Origin: Methylobacterium gregans
GTDB taxonomy: Bacteria; Pseudomonadota; Alphaproteobacteria; Rhizobiales; Beijerinckiaceae
DNA: 64,000 nt
Reading direction: 5' to 3'
Assembly (NCBI RefSeq): GCF_022179245.1
Contig: NZ_BPQM01000059.1
Span: 1-64,000, forward strand
Positions 1 to 8,898 of this stretch are shown here, one piece after another. The notes beneath the pieces were generated by a model. It was not told the DNA's origin, did not search any database, and saw only the letters and a list, made by a program, of their open reading frames with translations. Made by a program: the position numbers and the translations under genes. How positions within the stretch are numbered: position 1 is the first letter of the stretch; each line of letters opens with the position of its first letter.

Positions 1-49
1 CAGCTTCTCGGTATAGCCCGTCACGTTGAAGGGCTATACCGAGAAGCTG
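1..49. repeat. Inverted repeat (fold-back) at window edge
   Basis: Bases 1-19 and 31-49 are perfect reverse complements with an 11-base spacer. Read on the minus strand, bases 30-1 encode FNVTGYTEKL. That is the peptide expected just before and across the start of the receptor reading frame that begins here on the plus strand. The first 30 bases therefore look like an inverted copy of the adjoining coding sequence. A contig-end assembly artefact or a chimeric read is the simplest explanation; a real inverted duplication is possible. Confidence 0.85.
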
Positions 50-1972
50 ATCAACGACCAGCAGGCGCGCTCGCTCTCGGATGTCGTGCTGAACAACCCG
101 TCCGTGCGTAACGACGCCCCGCCGTTCAGCGAGCGCGATTCCTACTTCATTCGCGGCTTCTCGGTCACCAACCTCGACACCGCGTTCGACGGCCTGTTCT
201 ACCTCGCCAACCCGCGCCGAACCTTCACGGAGGGGCTGGAGCGCGTGGAGGTCCTGCTCGGGCCGACCGCGCTGCTCAGCGGCGGCACCGGTCGCGTCGG
301 CGGCACCATCAACTTGATCCCGAAGCGGGCCTTCGACGAGCCGCTCACCCGGCTCACGACGACCTACATCAGCGACGCGCAGATCTGGACGCACGCCGAT
401 ATCGGTCGCCGCTTCGGTGCGTTCAACGAGTGGGGCGTGCGCTTCAACGGCGCCTATCGCAACGGCGCCACGCCGCTTGACAAGAACGCGATCGAGGTGG
501 GCGTCGCCGCCCTCGGCCTGGATTATCGCGGCGAGCGGTTCCGCGCCTCGGTCGACCTGAACCACTCCACACAGAACGTCACCGCGCCGACCTCGCTGTT
601 CAACGCGGTCGCGCCCAACATCCCCGTCCCGCGGGCTCCGAACAACCGCCGCAACACATCGAACCCGTTCGAGTACAACGACAGCCGCTACAACATGGCA
701 GCGGGACGGATCGAGTACGACGTGCTGCCCGAGACGACGATCTACGCGGCGGGCGGCCTCAGCCGCTACAACGAGGACTTCCTGACCTCGAACTATCGGG
801 TCACGAGCGTGACCGGCCAGGCCTCCAACACGCTGGCCATCCAGCCTCTCGAACTGGAGGGTTTCAGCGGCGAGGTCGGACTACGCTCGCGCTTCCACAC
901 GGGGTTCGTCGGCCACCAGTTCAACGTCGCGGCGGCCGAGGCCGTAAATAAGAACTACTCGCGCGGTTTCGTCCCCTTCAGCCTGCCGAGCTATACGACC
1001 AATATCTATGATCCGGTCTATCTGCCCTTTGGCTCGGTACCCACGATCAATTTCCCGCGCTCGAATCAGCAGCCTCTCTTCACGGAACTCTACGCGCGCA
1101 GCGTCGCGGTCGCCGACACCCTGTCGCTCGGCGACGACCGCTTCATGCTGACGATCGGCGGACGCTTTCAGGAGATCGACCTGCAGAGCTACGCCACACG
1201 TCCGGGCCCAAGCCAGGGCAATCTCGCCACGAGCTACAGGGAAAGCCGGTTCAGCCCCGCCTATGCCCTGGTCGTCCGGCCGACCGAGAACCTCGCTTTC
1301 TACGGCAACTACATCGAATCGCTCGACGCGGGCCCGAGCGCCCCCGCGACGGTGGTCAATGCCAGCGAAGTGTTCGCGCCCGTGGTGAGCCGGCAGAAGG
1401 AGGTCGGCGCCAAGTACGATTTCGGCAACGTAGCACTCACCGCGTCGCTGTTCGAGATCGAGCAACCGAACGCCTTCACCGATACGGCTACGAACCGCTT
1501 CACCCTGAGCGGCCTTCAGCGCAACCGCGGCCTCGAACTCAACGTGTTCGGCGAGCCGGTCGCGGGCGTACGGCTGCTCGGTGGCGTGACCTTCATCGAC
1601 GCGACGCTGGTCAACACGGCCAACCGCCAGTTCGACGGCAACACCGCACCCGGCGTACCCGACACCGCCTTCAACCTCTACGCCGAGTACGACCTGCCGC
1701 CCTGGCTGGCGGCGGGCCTGACGCTGACCGGCCGGGCGATCTACACGAGCCGCATGTTCTACAACCAGGCCAACACGCAGTCGGTCCCGGACTGGACGCG
1801 CTTCGATGCCGGCCTGCGCTACGTCTTCGAGGGCACGAACGGCAAGCCGGTGGTGGTCCGAGCCACCGTCCAGAATCTCCTGGACGATTCGTACTGGGCC
1901 TCGGCGGCGCGCGGTTACCTCGCGGTTGGAGCGCCGCGAACGTTCATCCTGTCGGCTCAGCTCGACTTCTAG
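32..1972 (+). CDS. TonB-dependent siderophore receptor, 5' truncated
   Basis: This is an outer-membrane, TonB-energised receptor, probably for ferric siderophores. About 646 residues are present. They begin inside the plug domain: the RGFSV motif lies near residue 45, and VEVLLGPTALLSGG followed by GGTINLIPKR completes the plug. The remainder is a long beta-barrel with many aromatic and Asn/Thr strands, and it ends in LDF with the C-terminal Phe typical of barrel proteins. The signal peptide, TonB box and start of the plug are missing because the frame is interrupted by the inverted repeat at the window edge; the TTG at 26 is not a credible start. The AraC regulator downstream on the same strand could control it, but that is only inferred from proximity. 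Confidence 0.9.
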   Translation, partial: GYTEKLINDQQARSLSDVVLNNPSVRNDAPPFSERDSYFIRGFSVTNLDTAFDGLFYLANPRRTFTEGLERVEVLLGPTALLSGGTGRVGGTINLIPKRAFDEPLTRLTTTYISDAQIWTHADIGRRFGAFNEWGVRFNGAYRNGATPLDKNAIEVGVAALGLDYRGERFRASVDLNHSTQNVTAPTSLFNAVAPNIPVPRAPNNRRNTSNPFEYNDSRYNMAAGRIEYDVLPETTIYAAGGLSRYNEDFLTSNYRVTSVTGQASNTLAIQPLELEGFSGEVGLRSRFHTGFVGHQFNVAAAEAVNKNYSRGFVPFSLPSYTTNIYDPVYLPFGSVPTINFPRSNQQPLFTELYARSVAVADTLSLGDDRFMLTIGGRFQEIDLQSYATRPGPSQGNLATSYRESRFSPAYALVVRPTENLAFYGNYIESLDAGPSAPATVVNASEVFAPVVSRQKEVGAKYDFGNVALTASLFEIEQPNAFTDTATNRFTLSGLQRNRGLELNVFGEPVAGVRLLGGVTFIDATLVNTANRQFDGNTAPGVPDTAFNLYAEYDLPPWLAAGLTLTGRAIYTSRMFYNQANTQSVPDWTRFDAGLRYVFEGTNGKPVVVRATVQNLLDDSYWASAARGYLAVGAPRTFILSAQLDF

Positions 1973-2506
1973 GCGGCCGATCGATCGGAGACTTGCCCGA
2001 AGCCGCCGCCGTGATGCGTGTCCCAGAGGACCCGCAGCGGCATCCGAGCGGCGCGGGATCGTAGAAGCCATCGATGGCGCTGAGGGGCGCAGTCCGTGGC
2101 GCCATATCGGCCAGGTCCGCGTTTCCCGGAGGCGACACCAACCCATGGCTGCCAACGGCGCGCGCCGCCTCCTGGCGCCTTCCGTGTCGCGGCCGCCGCC
2201 GTCGGATCTCTCGCAATCCGTGGCGCGGCGGCGCCGGCGGAGCGTTGCCCGACACCTCGGATACGTCCGGGTCCGAGACGGTATCCGAGGCGGTCACGTC
2301 CAACCCGGGTTGGCTCGATCGCGCTGCACGCCGCCCGATTCGCCGCTGTGCCAGTCTTGCCCTGTCGAGCCGAAGCCCCATCCGAGGCGCAGGACACGTC
2401 CATCGATCCGGAACGGGCGGTGTCTCATTCGATCAAGACAGGGCCGTCCGGTGAGCCTTACCTAGATTAGGGGGGATGATCGATTCGAGAGCAGGGAGAC
2501 GTTCCT
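1973..2506. other. Intergenic region, 534 bp
   Basis: This GC-rich stretch lies between the receptor and the AraC gene. Open frames exist on both strands, but they have biased, Arg-rich compositions and no recognisable domain. I see no convincing gene, RNA or terminator. A GGGAG ribosome-binding site near 2493 belongs to the next gene. Confidence 0.5.
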
Positions 2507-3796
2507 GTGCGCTCGTCATCTCCACCACGCCTGCCAGAACGGACAGCCTCGCCCGTGGAAGAGGCAAGTCTCGACGATGCTTGCCAAGCGCCAAGGCTTG
2601 GCTTCGTTCATCTCAAAGTGGCCCAGGAGATCTGCCCGGTCATCGTCGAGCTCGGCGCGGATCCGTGTGCGCTCGTTGCCGAGGCCGGCCTCGATCCTGG
2701 ACTCTTCGACGGCGCGCGCAGGTGCGTCTCATTTACCGCACTCGGCCGCCTCCTGGCGCTCGCGGCCGCTCGGACCCGCTGCCCTCATCTCGGGCTTCTG
2801 GTCGGCCAGCGGACCGCTTTATCGGCTATGGGCCTGCTGGGCGTCCTGCTGCGCAACTCGGAGACCGTCGGGGATGCGTTGCGCGCTCTTGAGGCGCATC
2901 TGAGCGTGTGGGACCAGGGTGCGGTGATCAGCCTGGGCGTGCACGACGACGTCGCCGTGCTGAGCTACGCCCTGTACGAGCCCGAGGCCGAGGGGGCTGC
3001 GCTGCACTCGGAGCGGGCGCTGGCAAAGGCGATCAATATCCTGCGCGCGCTGTGCGGGCCCGAATGGGCACCGACGGAGGTGCTGCTGCCGCGCTCGACC
3101 CCGCACCATGCCGAGACATACTGGGCATTCTTCCGCGCGCCCGTCCGGTTCGATCAAGAGATGGCCGCCCTCGTGTTTCCGGCCTCCCATCTGCAGAGGC
3201 GGATCAGGGGTGCCGACCAGAGTCTTCGCAGACGGGCGGAGGAACGCGTCCGTCGGCTTGAGGCGGTGGAGCGCAACACGCTCACGGACGAGATTCGCCG
3301 CTACCTTCGGACCGCGGTCACCCGGCAGCGCTGCGGAGCGGCACGCGTGGCACGCTTCAGAATGGTGCATCGTCGCACTCTGAGCCGGCGCCTCAAGGCC
3401 GAGGGTACGAGCTTTCGGCAACTAGCCGGCGAGGCGCAGTTCCGGGTCGCGCGGCAACTGCTGGCCGACACCAGAATGAGCATGGCGCAGATCTCGGCCG
3501 TTCTGGACTTCTCCGAGCCCTCCGCCTTCACGCACGCCTTCCGGCGCTGGTCGGGCATGACGCCCACCGCCTGGAGACGGCTGAGCCGCCCTGAGCCGCG
3601 TGCTGAGGAGAACCGCTCGACGCGTCACTTCGGCGAAGCCGAAGACTCCGTGACCGCGCGTGCCGGTCCGCGTGTGGACGACGCTCCCCGGCAAGGCGGG
3701 CGCTCAGGCTGCACGCACCACCGTCCTGCGGACCGCTACCCCGGTCCGGACCTCAGCCCGGTGCCGCAGCCACCAAGCCTCACTTGCGCATTGTGA
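2507..3796 (+). CDS. AraC family transcriptional regulator
   Basis: This is a DNA-binding regulator of 429 residues. Residues about 40-235 resemble the arabinose-binding-like effector domain found in OruR/ArgR-type AraC proteins, including GLLVGQRTALSAMGLLG. Residues about 285-375 form the double helix-turn-helix, with RRTLSRRLKAEG and FSEPSAFTHAFRRWSG as the second HTH signature. The GTG start at 2507 is chosen because GGGAG lies about 10 bases upstream. The protein continues some 75 residues past the usual C-terminus in a low-complexity Arg/Pro tail, which may reflect loss of the original stop. A paralogue of its N-terminal half lies at 20195, where an IS has cut it. The target genes are unknown; the neighbouring TonB receptor is a candidate. 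Confidence 0.88.
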   Translation: MRSSSPPRLPERTASPVEEASLDDACQAPRLGFVHLKVAQEICPVIVELGADPCALVAEAGLDPGLFDGARRCVSFTALGRLLALAAARTRCPHLGLLVGQRTALSAMGLLGVLLRNSETVGDALRALEAHLSVWDQGAVISLGVHDDVAVLSYALYEPEAEGAALHSERALAKAINILRALCGPEWAPTEVLLPRSTPHHAETYWAFFRAPVRFDQEMAALVFPASHLQRRIRGADQSLRRRAEERVRRLEAVERNTLTDEIRRYLRTAVTRQRCGAARVARFRMVHRRTLSRRLKAEGTSFRQLAGEAQFRVARQLLADTRMSMAQISAVLDFSEPSAFTHAFRRWSGMTPTAWRRLSRPEPRAEENRSTRHFGEAEDSVTARAGPRVDDAPRQGGRSGCTHHRPADRYPGPDLSPVPQPPSLTCAL

Positions 3797-4200
3797 GTGC
3801 ACGACGATCGCTTTTGATCGCGTGCGCATGATCTCGCCTTCGATCGGCTGCCTCCTCGTCCGACCATGACAGAGACAGCCATCTTCGAGATCTTGATCAC
3901 CACCCGTCCAGACTGGGGCAACCCTGCGCGCTACGCAACGCGAACTGGCCGCCGAGGCAGACCCCGCTGCTTCGCAGGGCCCGTGCACGCGACGAACCAA
4001 TCGGCCCAGCATCATCGGGCCGAGCAGGCTCGGCATCGGCCGCCTCAAGGCTCACGTCGCGGATGTGCGCAACGAGGTCACGCGCCGGAGGATCCGACGC
4101 GGGTCCAATGCCTTCCGGCGGCGCCTTGCGGGTTCCAGCCCCGCCCATCGATCCGACGCGCCGAGATCCTCCCACCGATCAACAGAAGAGGGATGCGGTC
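3797..4200. other. Intergenic region, about 400 bp
   Basis: No domain-bearing frame is seen here. An upstream in-frame extension of the next gene to 4063 exists, but its composition looks non-coding. A purine-rich ribosome-binding site (agaggga) near 4187 supports the start at 4201. Confidence 0.45.
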
Positions 4201-5130
4201 ATGCTCTGCTCCGTCGTGTCGATCACACCGACGTCCCGTCGTGCGACGACCAGGGTCGGCCAAGTCCGCGACCGCGTACGCTTCGCCCTTTGCTGCTTGA
4301 TCATCCTCGGAGCCACAATGCCTAGCGGTACCGAGAGCCGCGGCTTCCGGCACCCGGATCAACGAGCCACGCGGGTCGCGTACGATGTTCCGAGAGACCA
4401 AGCCCATCGCGAGATTTACGACACCATGCGCCAGCGGCGCGTGCTGGAGCGCGTCGCGGCAGCCTTCGACCTGTTCAAGCTGCCTCGGCGACTGACCTAT
4501 CGGCTCACCGCGTGCTCCGGAGAACCCAACGCCTGGTACGACCCGCGCACCCGCACGATCACAACATGCTACGAGTTGATCGATAGCATCAGCAAGATCG
4601 CCCCGTCGAAAATGTCATCCGCTGGTGTGTCGCGCGAAGATGCGATCCGCGGGCCCGTACTTCAGATACTATTCCACGAGAGCAGCCATGCTCTGTTTCA
4701 CATGCTGAAGGTGCCGATTCTCGGCCGGGAGGAGGATGCGGCCGATCAAGTAGCGGCGCTGGTCCTGCTCCATCTCAGCCCCGGGGACGCCCGTGCGGTG
4801 GTGAACGGCAGCGGCTACTTCTTCGCAGCCTTGGGCAAGCGGGAGCCGCTCGACCGGAGCGCCTTCGCGGACGCGCATGGCCTGTCCTGGCAGCGCTTCT
4901 ACAATCTTGCCTGCTTGGCCTACGGCTCTGATCGACGCCACTACGGCGCCATCGTCGAGAAGGGATTCCTGCCGACCGAGCGCTCGACTGCGTGCGAAGA
5001 GGAGTACGGCCAGATCGCACATGCCTTCCTGGCTCTCCTCGGACCGCACCTGCGGAAGCCGCCGCGGCAGGGGCAGGCGTTGCGGCGTGCGCTCGCGAGG
5101 GCGCCGCTGGCATCCCCGCCGCGCCATTGA
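4201..5130 (+). CDS. DUF4344-type putative metallopeptidase (HESSH)
   Basis: This protein of about 309 residues has a hydrophobic N-terminal stretch (FALCCLIILGATMP) consistent with export. The body matches DUF4344 putative metallopeptidases: EIYDTMRQRRVLERV, CSGEPNAWYDPRTRTITTCYE, then LFHESSHALFHML as the zinc-binding HExxH, followed by LGREEDAADQVAALVLL, which probably supplies the third ligand. The motif is HESSH. The paralogue at 18709-19542 has HEVGH and aligns along most of the length, including NLACLAYGSDRR. The start is chosen at the ATG after a good ribosome-binding site. The substrate is unknown, and peptidase activity is inferred from the motif alone. Confidence 0.85.
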   Translation: MLCSVVSITPTSRRATTRVGQVRDRVRFALCCLIILGATMPSGTESRGFRHPDQRATRVAYDVPRDQAHREIYDTMRQRRVLERVAAAFDLFKLPRRLTYRLTACSGEPNAWYDPRTRTITTCYELIDSISKIAPSKMSSAGVSREDAIRGPVLQILFHESSHALFHMLKVPILGREEDAADQVAALVLLHLSPGDARAVVNGSGYFFAALGKREPLDRSAFADAHGLSWQRFYNLACLAYGSDRRHYGAIVEKGFLPTERSTACEEEYGQIAHAFLALLGPHLRKPPRQGQALRRALARAPLASPPRH

Positions 5131-5473
5131 CCTCCAAGACGGAATCGCGCGACCCATCCGACCGGCTTGCATCGGGCGGTCATGCGACAACGCGACCGGA
5201 ACCACAGATCTGCCTGCGCCGAACGGCCTCGCACTGTCCCATCCGATCAAGCAGCCGCCGGACGCTATGCCTAGATCATCAGGTTAGTTGATGTCATTTC
5301 ATCATCGAGCGGCAAATGTCATTGCGTCATTTTTCTAGCGTTCTCGCAAATGTTTTTGTAAATCAATATTATTCATGTTATTATTCTTACAAAATAATAA
5401 TCATCTGAAAGTCTAAATCATTACTTTAAGCAGTGTATCCGGAGTAAAATCATATCTCGCCTTTGGGGGGCCT
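5131..5473 (+). promoter_or_regulatory. AT-rich leader and probable promoter region of aspT-aspD
   Basis: The segment from about 5290 to 5460 is strikingly AT-rich against GC-rich surroundings and leads directly into aspT. It contains three GTCATT repeats (5293, 5318, 5326) and an 8-bp inverted repeat, TTATTATT (5378-5385) with AATAATAA (5393-5400), around a 7-base loop. These look like regulator or promoter elements for the aspartate operon. No specific factor can be named. Confidence 0.45.
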
Positions 5474-7153
5474 ATGATCGACTGGGTCGTTGGAACGTTG
5501 CGTGGCTATCCGGAACTGGCGATCTTTCTGTCCCTCGCCATCGGCTTCTCGATCGGCCCTCGAAAGATCGCCGGTTTCAGCCTTGGGAACGTCACCGCCA
5601 CCCTGTTGGCGGCCGTCGTCATCGGGCAGCTCGGCATCACGATCTCGCCGAACGTCAAGGCCGCGTTCTTCATCCTGTTCATCTTCGCCATCGGCTACGG
5701 CGTCGGCCCGCAATTCATGAGCGGCCTCAGCAAGGAGGGACCTAAACAGATCGGCTTCTCCCTCGTCGTTCTGGCCCTGTGCCTGATTGCCCCCCTGATC
5801 TGCGCCCGCCTGGCCGGGCTCGACCTCGGATACACGGCCGGCCTCTACGCGGGATCACAGACGATCTCCGCTTCGATCGGCGTTGCCTCCGACCAGATCG
5901 CGCGCCTCGGCCTCTCGCCCGAGCAGGTCAAGACCTACAATGACCAGATCCCGATCGGGTACGCGGTCACATACATCTTCGGCACCATCGGCTCGGCGAT
6001 TGTCCTGGCTCAGCTTGGCCCGAGGCTGATCGGCGTGGACCTCGCCAAGGCCTGCAAGGACTACGAGGCGGAGCTCGGGGGCGGAACCGGCCCGGAAGTC
6101 GGACTGACCTCCGCCTATCGGGCCATCGAGTTGCGTGCCTACCGTGTCTCGAACGACCGCACGGTGGTCGGCTTGCCCGTCAGAGAGATCTGGCCCGGGC
6201 TGCGGGTGTTCGTCGAACGCCTGCGCCGCGGTCAGACGATCATCGAGGCGGACGCCGATACCGTGCTGGAGGCCGGAGACATCGTGGCGATCTCGGGCCG
6301 CCGCGAACTCCTCGTCGAGACGATCAACCCGATTCTTGAGGAAGTGCAGGACCGCGAACTGCTCGATCTGCCGGCCGAGTTCGTCGACGTCTTCGTCACC
6401 AACAGAAAGATCAGTGGCAAGACGCTTCAGGAACTCTCGGACAGCGAGTGGTCGCGCGGCGTGTACCTGCGCAAGATCATGCGAAACATGGTCGAGATCC
6501 CGGTCCTGCCCGGCACCCAGGTCCTGCGCGGCGATATCCTGACCCTGGTCGGCAGCCGCCGCCACGTCGAGCTCGCGATCCAGCACCTCGGCTATGCGGA
6601 CCGGGCGGTCGAGACGACCGACGTCGCCTTTCTGAGTGCCGGCATCGTACTCGGCGGCCTCGTGGGCGCACTGAGCTACAAGGTCGGGGGTATTCCGATC
6701 AGCCTGTCGACCACGGGCGGGGCGCTGCTGGCGGGCCTCGTCCTCGGCTGGCTCCGGACGATCCGTCCGGTCTTCGGCCGCATCCCGGGGCCGGCCTTGT
6801 GGCTGATGAACACGCTCGGCCTCAACGTCTTCATCGCGGTGGTCGGCATCACGGCCGGCCCCGGCTTCGTGGCGGGGCTCCGGGAGGTCGGCCTGACGCT
6901 ATTCCTCTGGGGCGCCCTGGCGACGGCCGTGCCGCTGATCCTCGCGGTCTATATCGGCCGTTACGTCTTCAAATTTCACCCGGCGATCCTGTTCGGTGCT
7001 TGTGCGGGTGCGCGTACCACCACGGCGGCCCTCGGGATGATCCAGGAAGCGGCCAAGAGCAAGACCCCGGCGCTCGGCTACGGAATGCCCTACGCCGTCG
7101 GAAATACTGTGTTGACCATCTATGGCATGTTCATCGTCCTACTTTCGACTTAA
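5474..7153 (+). CDS. aspT: Aspartate:alanine antiporter AspT
   Basis: This inner-membrane exchanger of 559 residues belongs to the AspT/YidE/YbjL (AAEx) family. It has an N-terminal block of hydrophobic helices (about 1-180), a central cytosolic region with two TrkA-C-like domains (about 205-375, including VGLPVREIWPGLRVFVERLRR and ISGKTLQELSDSE) and a C-terminal membrane block (about 385-559) with the family motif GACAGARTTTAALGM. Length matches characterised AspT. It takes up aspartate in exchange for alanine. The next gene, 24 bp downstream, encodes aspartate 4-decarboxylase, so together they form the known proton-motive metabolic cycle. The ATG at 5474 follows GGGGGG. Confidence 0.94.
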   Translation: MIDWVVGTLRGYPELAIFLSLAIGFSIGPRKIAGFSLGNVTATLLAAVVIGQLGITISPNVKAAFFILFIFAIGYGVGPQFMSGLSKEGPKQIGFSLVVLALCLIAPLICARLAGLDLGYTAGLYAGSQTISASIGVASDQIARLGLSPEQVKTYNDQIPIGYAVTYIFGTIGSAIVLAQLGPRLIGVDLAKACKDYEAELGGGTGPEVGLTSAYRAIELRAYRVSNDRTVVGLPVREIWPGLRVFVERLRRGQTIIEADADTVLEAGDIVAISGRRELLVETINPILEEVQDRELLDLPAEFVDVFVTNRKISGKTLQELSDSEWSRGVYLRKIMRNMVEIPVLPGTQVLRGDILTLVGSRRHVELAIQHLGYADRAVETTDVAFLSAGIVLGGLVGALSYKVGGIPISLSTTGGALLAGLVLGWLRTIRPVFGRIPGPALWLMNTLGLNVFIAVVGITAGPGFVAGLREVGLTLFLWGALATAVPLILAVYIGRYVFKFHPAILFGACAGARTTTAALGMIQEAAKSKTPALGYGMPYAVGNTVLTIYGMFIVLLST

Positions 7154-7177
7154 CTCCATCGCCCTAGGAGCGTCGCC

Positions 7178-8824
7178 ATGACGGAAACGCTGAAGCTCAC
7201 GGAGTTCGAGGCTCTGAGCCCGTTCGAGATCAAGGACGAGCTCATCAAGCTTGCGAAGGCGACGTCGCGGCGTACGCAGTCGGCCTTCCTTAATGCCGGA
7301 CGCGGCAACCCGAACTGGGTCGCCACCGCGCCGCGCGAGGCCTTCTTCCTCCTCGGGCAATTCGCTCTCACCGAGAGCCGGCGCGTGATGAGCCACCCGG
7401 CCGGCCTCGGCGGGATGCCGCAGGCCGTCGGTATCGCCGCCCGCCTCGAAGCATGGCTCGCCGAGCGTCCTGACAGCCCTGGTGCGCCCTTCCTGTCGGC
7501 CATGGTGCCCTTCGCGGTGGAGAGCTTCGGCTTCGAGTCCGACGCCTTCGTCCATGAGCTCGTCGACTCGATCATCGGCGACAACTATCCGGTGCCCGAC
7601 CGCATGCTGGTCCACAATGAACGGATCACGCACGAATACCTGATGTGGGCGATGTGCGGCGGGCGGAAGCTGGCGGGCCGGTTCGACCTCTACGCGGTCG
7701 AGGGCGGCACCGCCGCGATGTGCTACCTGTTCAAGTCGCTCAAGGCGAACCGGCTCCTGATGCCCGGTGACACGATCGCGCTTGGCACGCCGATCTTCAC
7801 CCCCTATCTGGAGATGACGCACCTCGAGGACTACGCCCTGAATGTCGTCCACATCAGGGCCCCGCAGGAGAACAGGTTCCAGTTCACGGACGAGGAGATC
7901 GACAAGCTTCTCGATCCGAAGATCAAGGCCTTTTTCCTGGTCAATCCCGGCAATCCCACCGGCATGGCGCTGAGCAGGGAGACGGTCGCGAAGATCACCG
8001 ACCTCGTGCGAACCAAGCGCCCCGATCTGATGATCCTCACCGACGACGTCTACGGCACCTTCGTCGAGGGCTTCCATTCCCTGATGGGCGAGCTGCCGCA
8101 GAACACCATCGGGGTGTACTCCTATTCAAAGTATTTCGGCTGCACCGGATGGCGCCTCGGCGTGATCGCGATCCACGAGGACAACATCTTTGACAAGGCG
8201 ATCGCCGCCTTGCCACCCACCGAAACGGCGGCGCTCGACCGGCGCTACGGACCCCTCACGCTTCAGCCGCGCGAGCTCAAGTTCATCGACCGCGTCGTTG
8301 CCGACAGCCGCGATGTGGCGCTCAACCACACGGCCGGCCTCTCGCTGCCCCAGCAGGTGATGATGAGCCTGTTCTCCTTGTCGGAGCTGATGGACGAGCG
8401 GAAGGCCTATCAGGCGGCCTGCATGGAGATCGTCCACCGGCGGGTCTGGTCGATGATCGAGGGTCTCGGTCTCCACCTCACGCCGAACCCGAACTTTGAC
8501 GCCTATTACGGCCTCATCGACTTCGAGTTCTGGGCGCGGAAGAACATCGGCAACGAGGCGGTCGAGTATCTGAAGAAGAACGTCCATCCGCTCGACCTCG
8601 CTTTCCGATTGGCCGAGGTCCACGGGATCGTTCTCCTCAACGGCGGCGGCTTCGAGGCGCCGAACTGGTCGCTGCGGGTCTCTCTCGCCAACCTACCGGA
8701 CGATGTCTACGACGATATCGGTCGCGGCGTGCGGGCCGTCGCGCGTGGCTATCGGGACGCGTACGAGGCGAGCAGACGGACGACGCAGAAGCAGGAAGAG
8801 ATCGCGGAAGCGCCGGCCGAGTAG
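7178..8824 (+). CDS. aspD: Aspartate 4-decarboxylase / aspartate aminotransferase AspD
   Basis: This PLP enzyme of 548 residues converts L-aspartate to L-alanine and CO2 and has side aminotransferase activity. The sequence shows the fold type I aminotransferase layout: VEGGTAAMCYLFKSL in the cofactor region, NPGNPTGMAL, LTDDVYGTFVEGFHS and SYSKYFGCTGWRLG, with the Schiff-base lysine at K318. The extra N- and C-terminal segments typical of AspD are present, and the length is right for the family. It lies 24 bp after aspT behind a GGAG ribosome-binding site, so the two are cotranscribed. Decarboxylation consumes a cytosolic proton, and the Asp/Ala exchange moves charge, so the pair can conserve energy and raise internal pH. 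Confidence 0.94.
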   Translation: MTETLKLTEFEALSPFEIKDELIKLAKATSRRTQSAFLNAGRGNPNWVATAPREAFFLLGQFALTESRRVMSHPAGLGGMPQAVGIAARLEAWLAERPDSPGAPFLSAMVPFAVESFGFESDAFVHELVDSIIGDNYPVPDRMLVHNERITHEYLMWAMCGGRKLAGRFDLYAVEGGTAAMCYLFKSLKANRLLMPGDTIALGTPIFTPYLEMTHLEDYALNVVHIRAPQENRFQFTDEEIDKLLDPKIKAFFLVNPGNPTGMALSRETVAKITDLVRTKRPDLMILTDDVYGTFVEGFHSLMGELPQNTIGVYSYSKYFGCTGWRLGVIAIHEDNIFDKAIAALPPTETAALDRRYGPLTLQPRELKFIDRVVADSRDVALNHTAGLSLPQQVMMSLFSLSELMDERKAYQAACMEIVHRRVWSMIEGLGLHLTPNPNFDAYYGLIDFEFWARKNIGNEAVEYLKKNVHPLDLAFRLAEVHGIVLLNGGGFEAPNWSLRVSLANLPDDVYDDIGRGVRAVARGYRDAYEASRRTTQKQEEIAEAPAE

Positions 8825-8898
8825 GCCTTGCGCGGCCTCTCACCGGCCGGGCGGCGGCCAGAATCCGGGGGGCTTCGGGCGGAGAGCACGTCATCCGC

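Noticed and set aside
26..31. TTG at 26 as the true start of the TonB receptor
   Set aside because: It is created by the inverted repeat at the window edge and would leave a receptor without signal peptide, TonB box or the first part of the plug.
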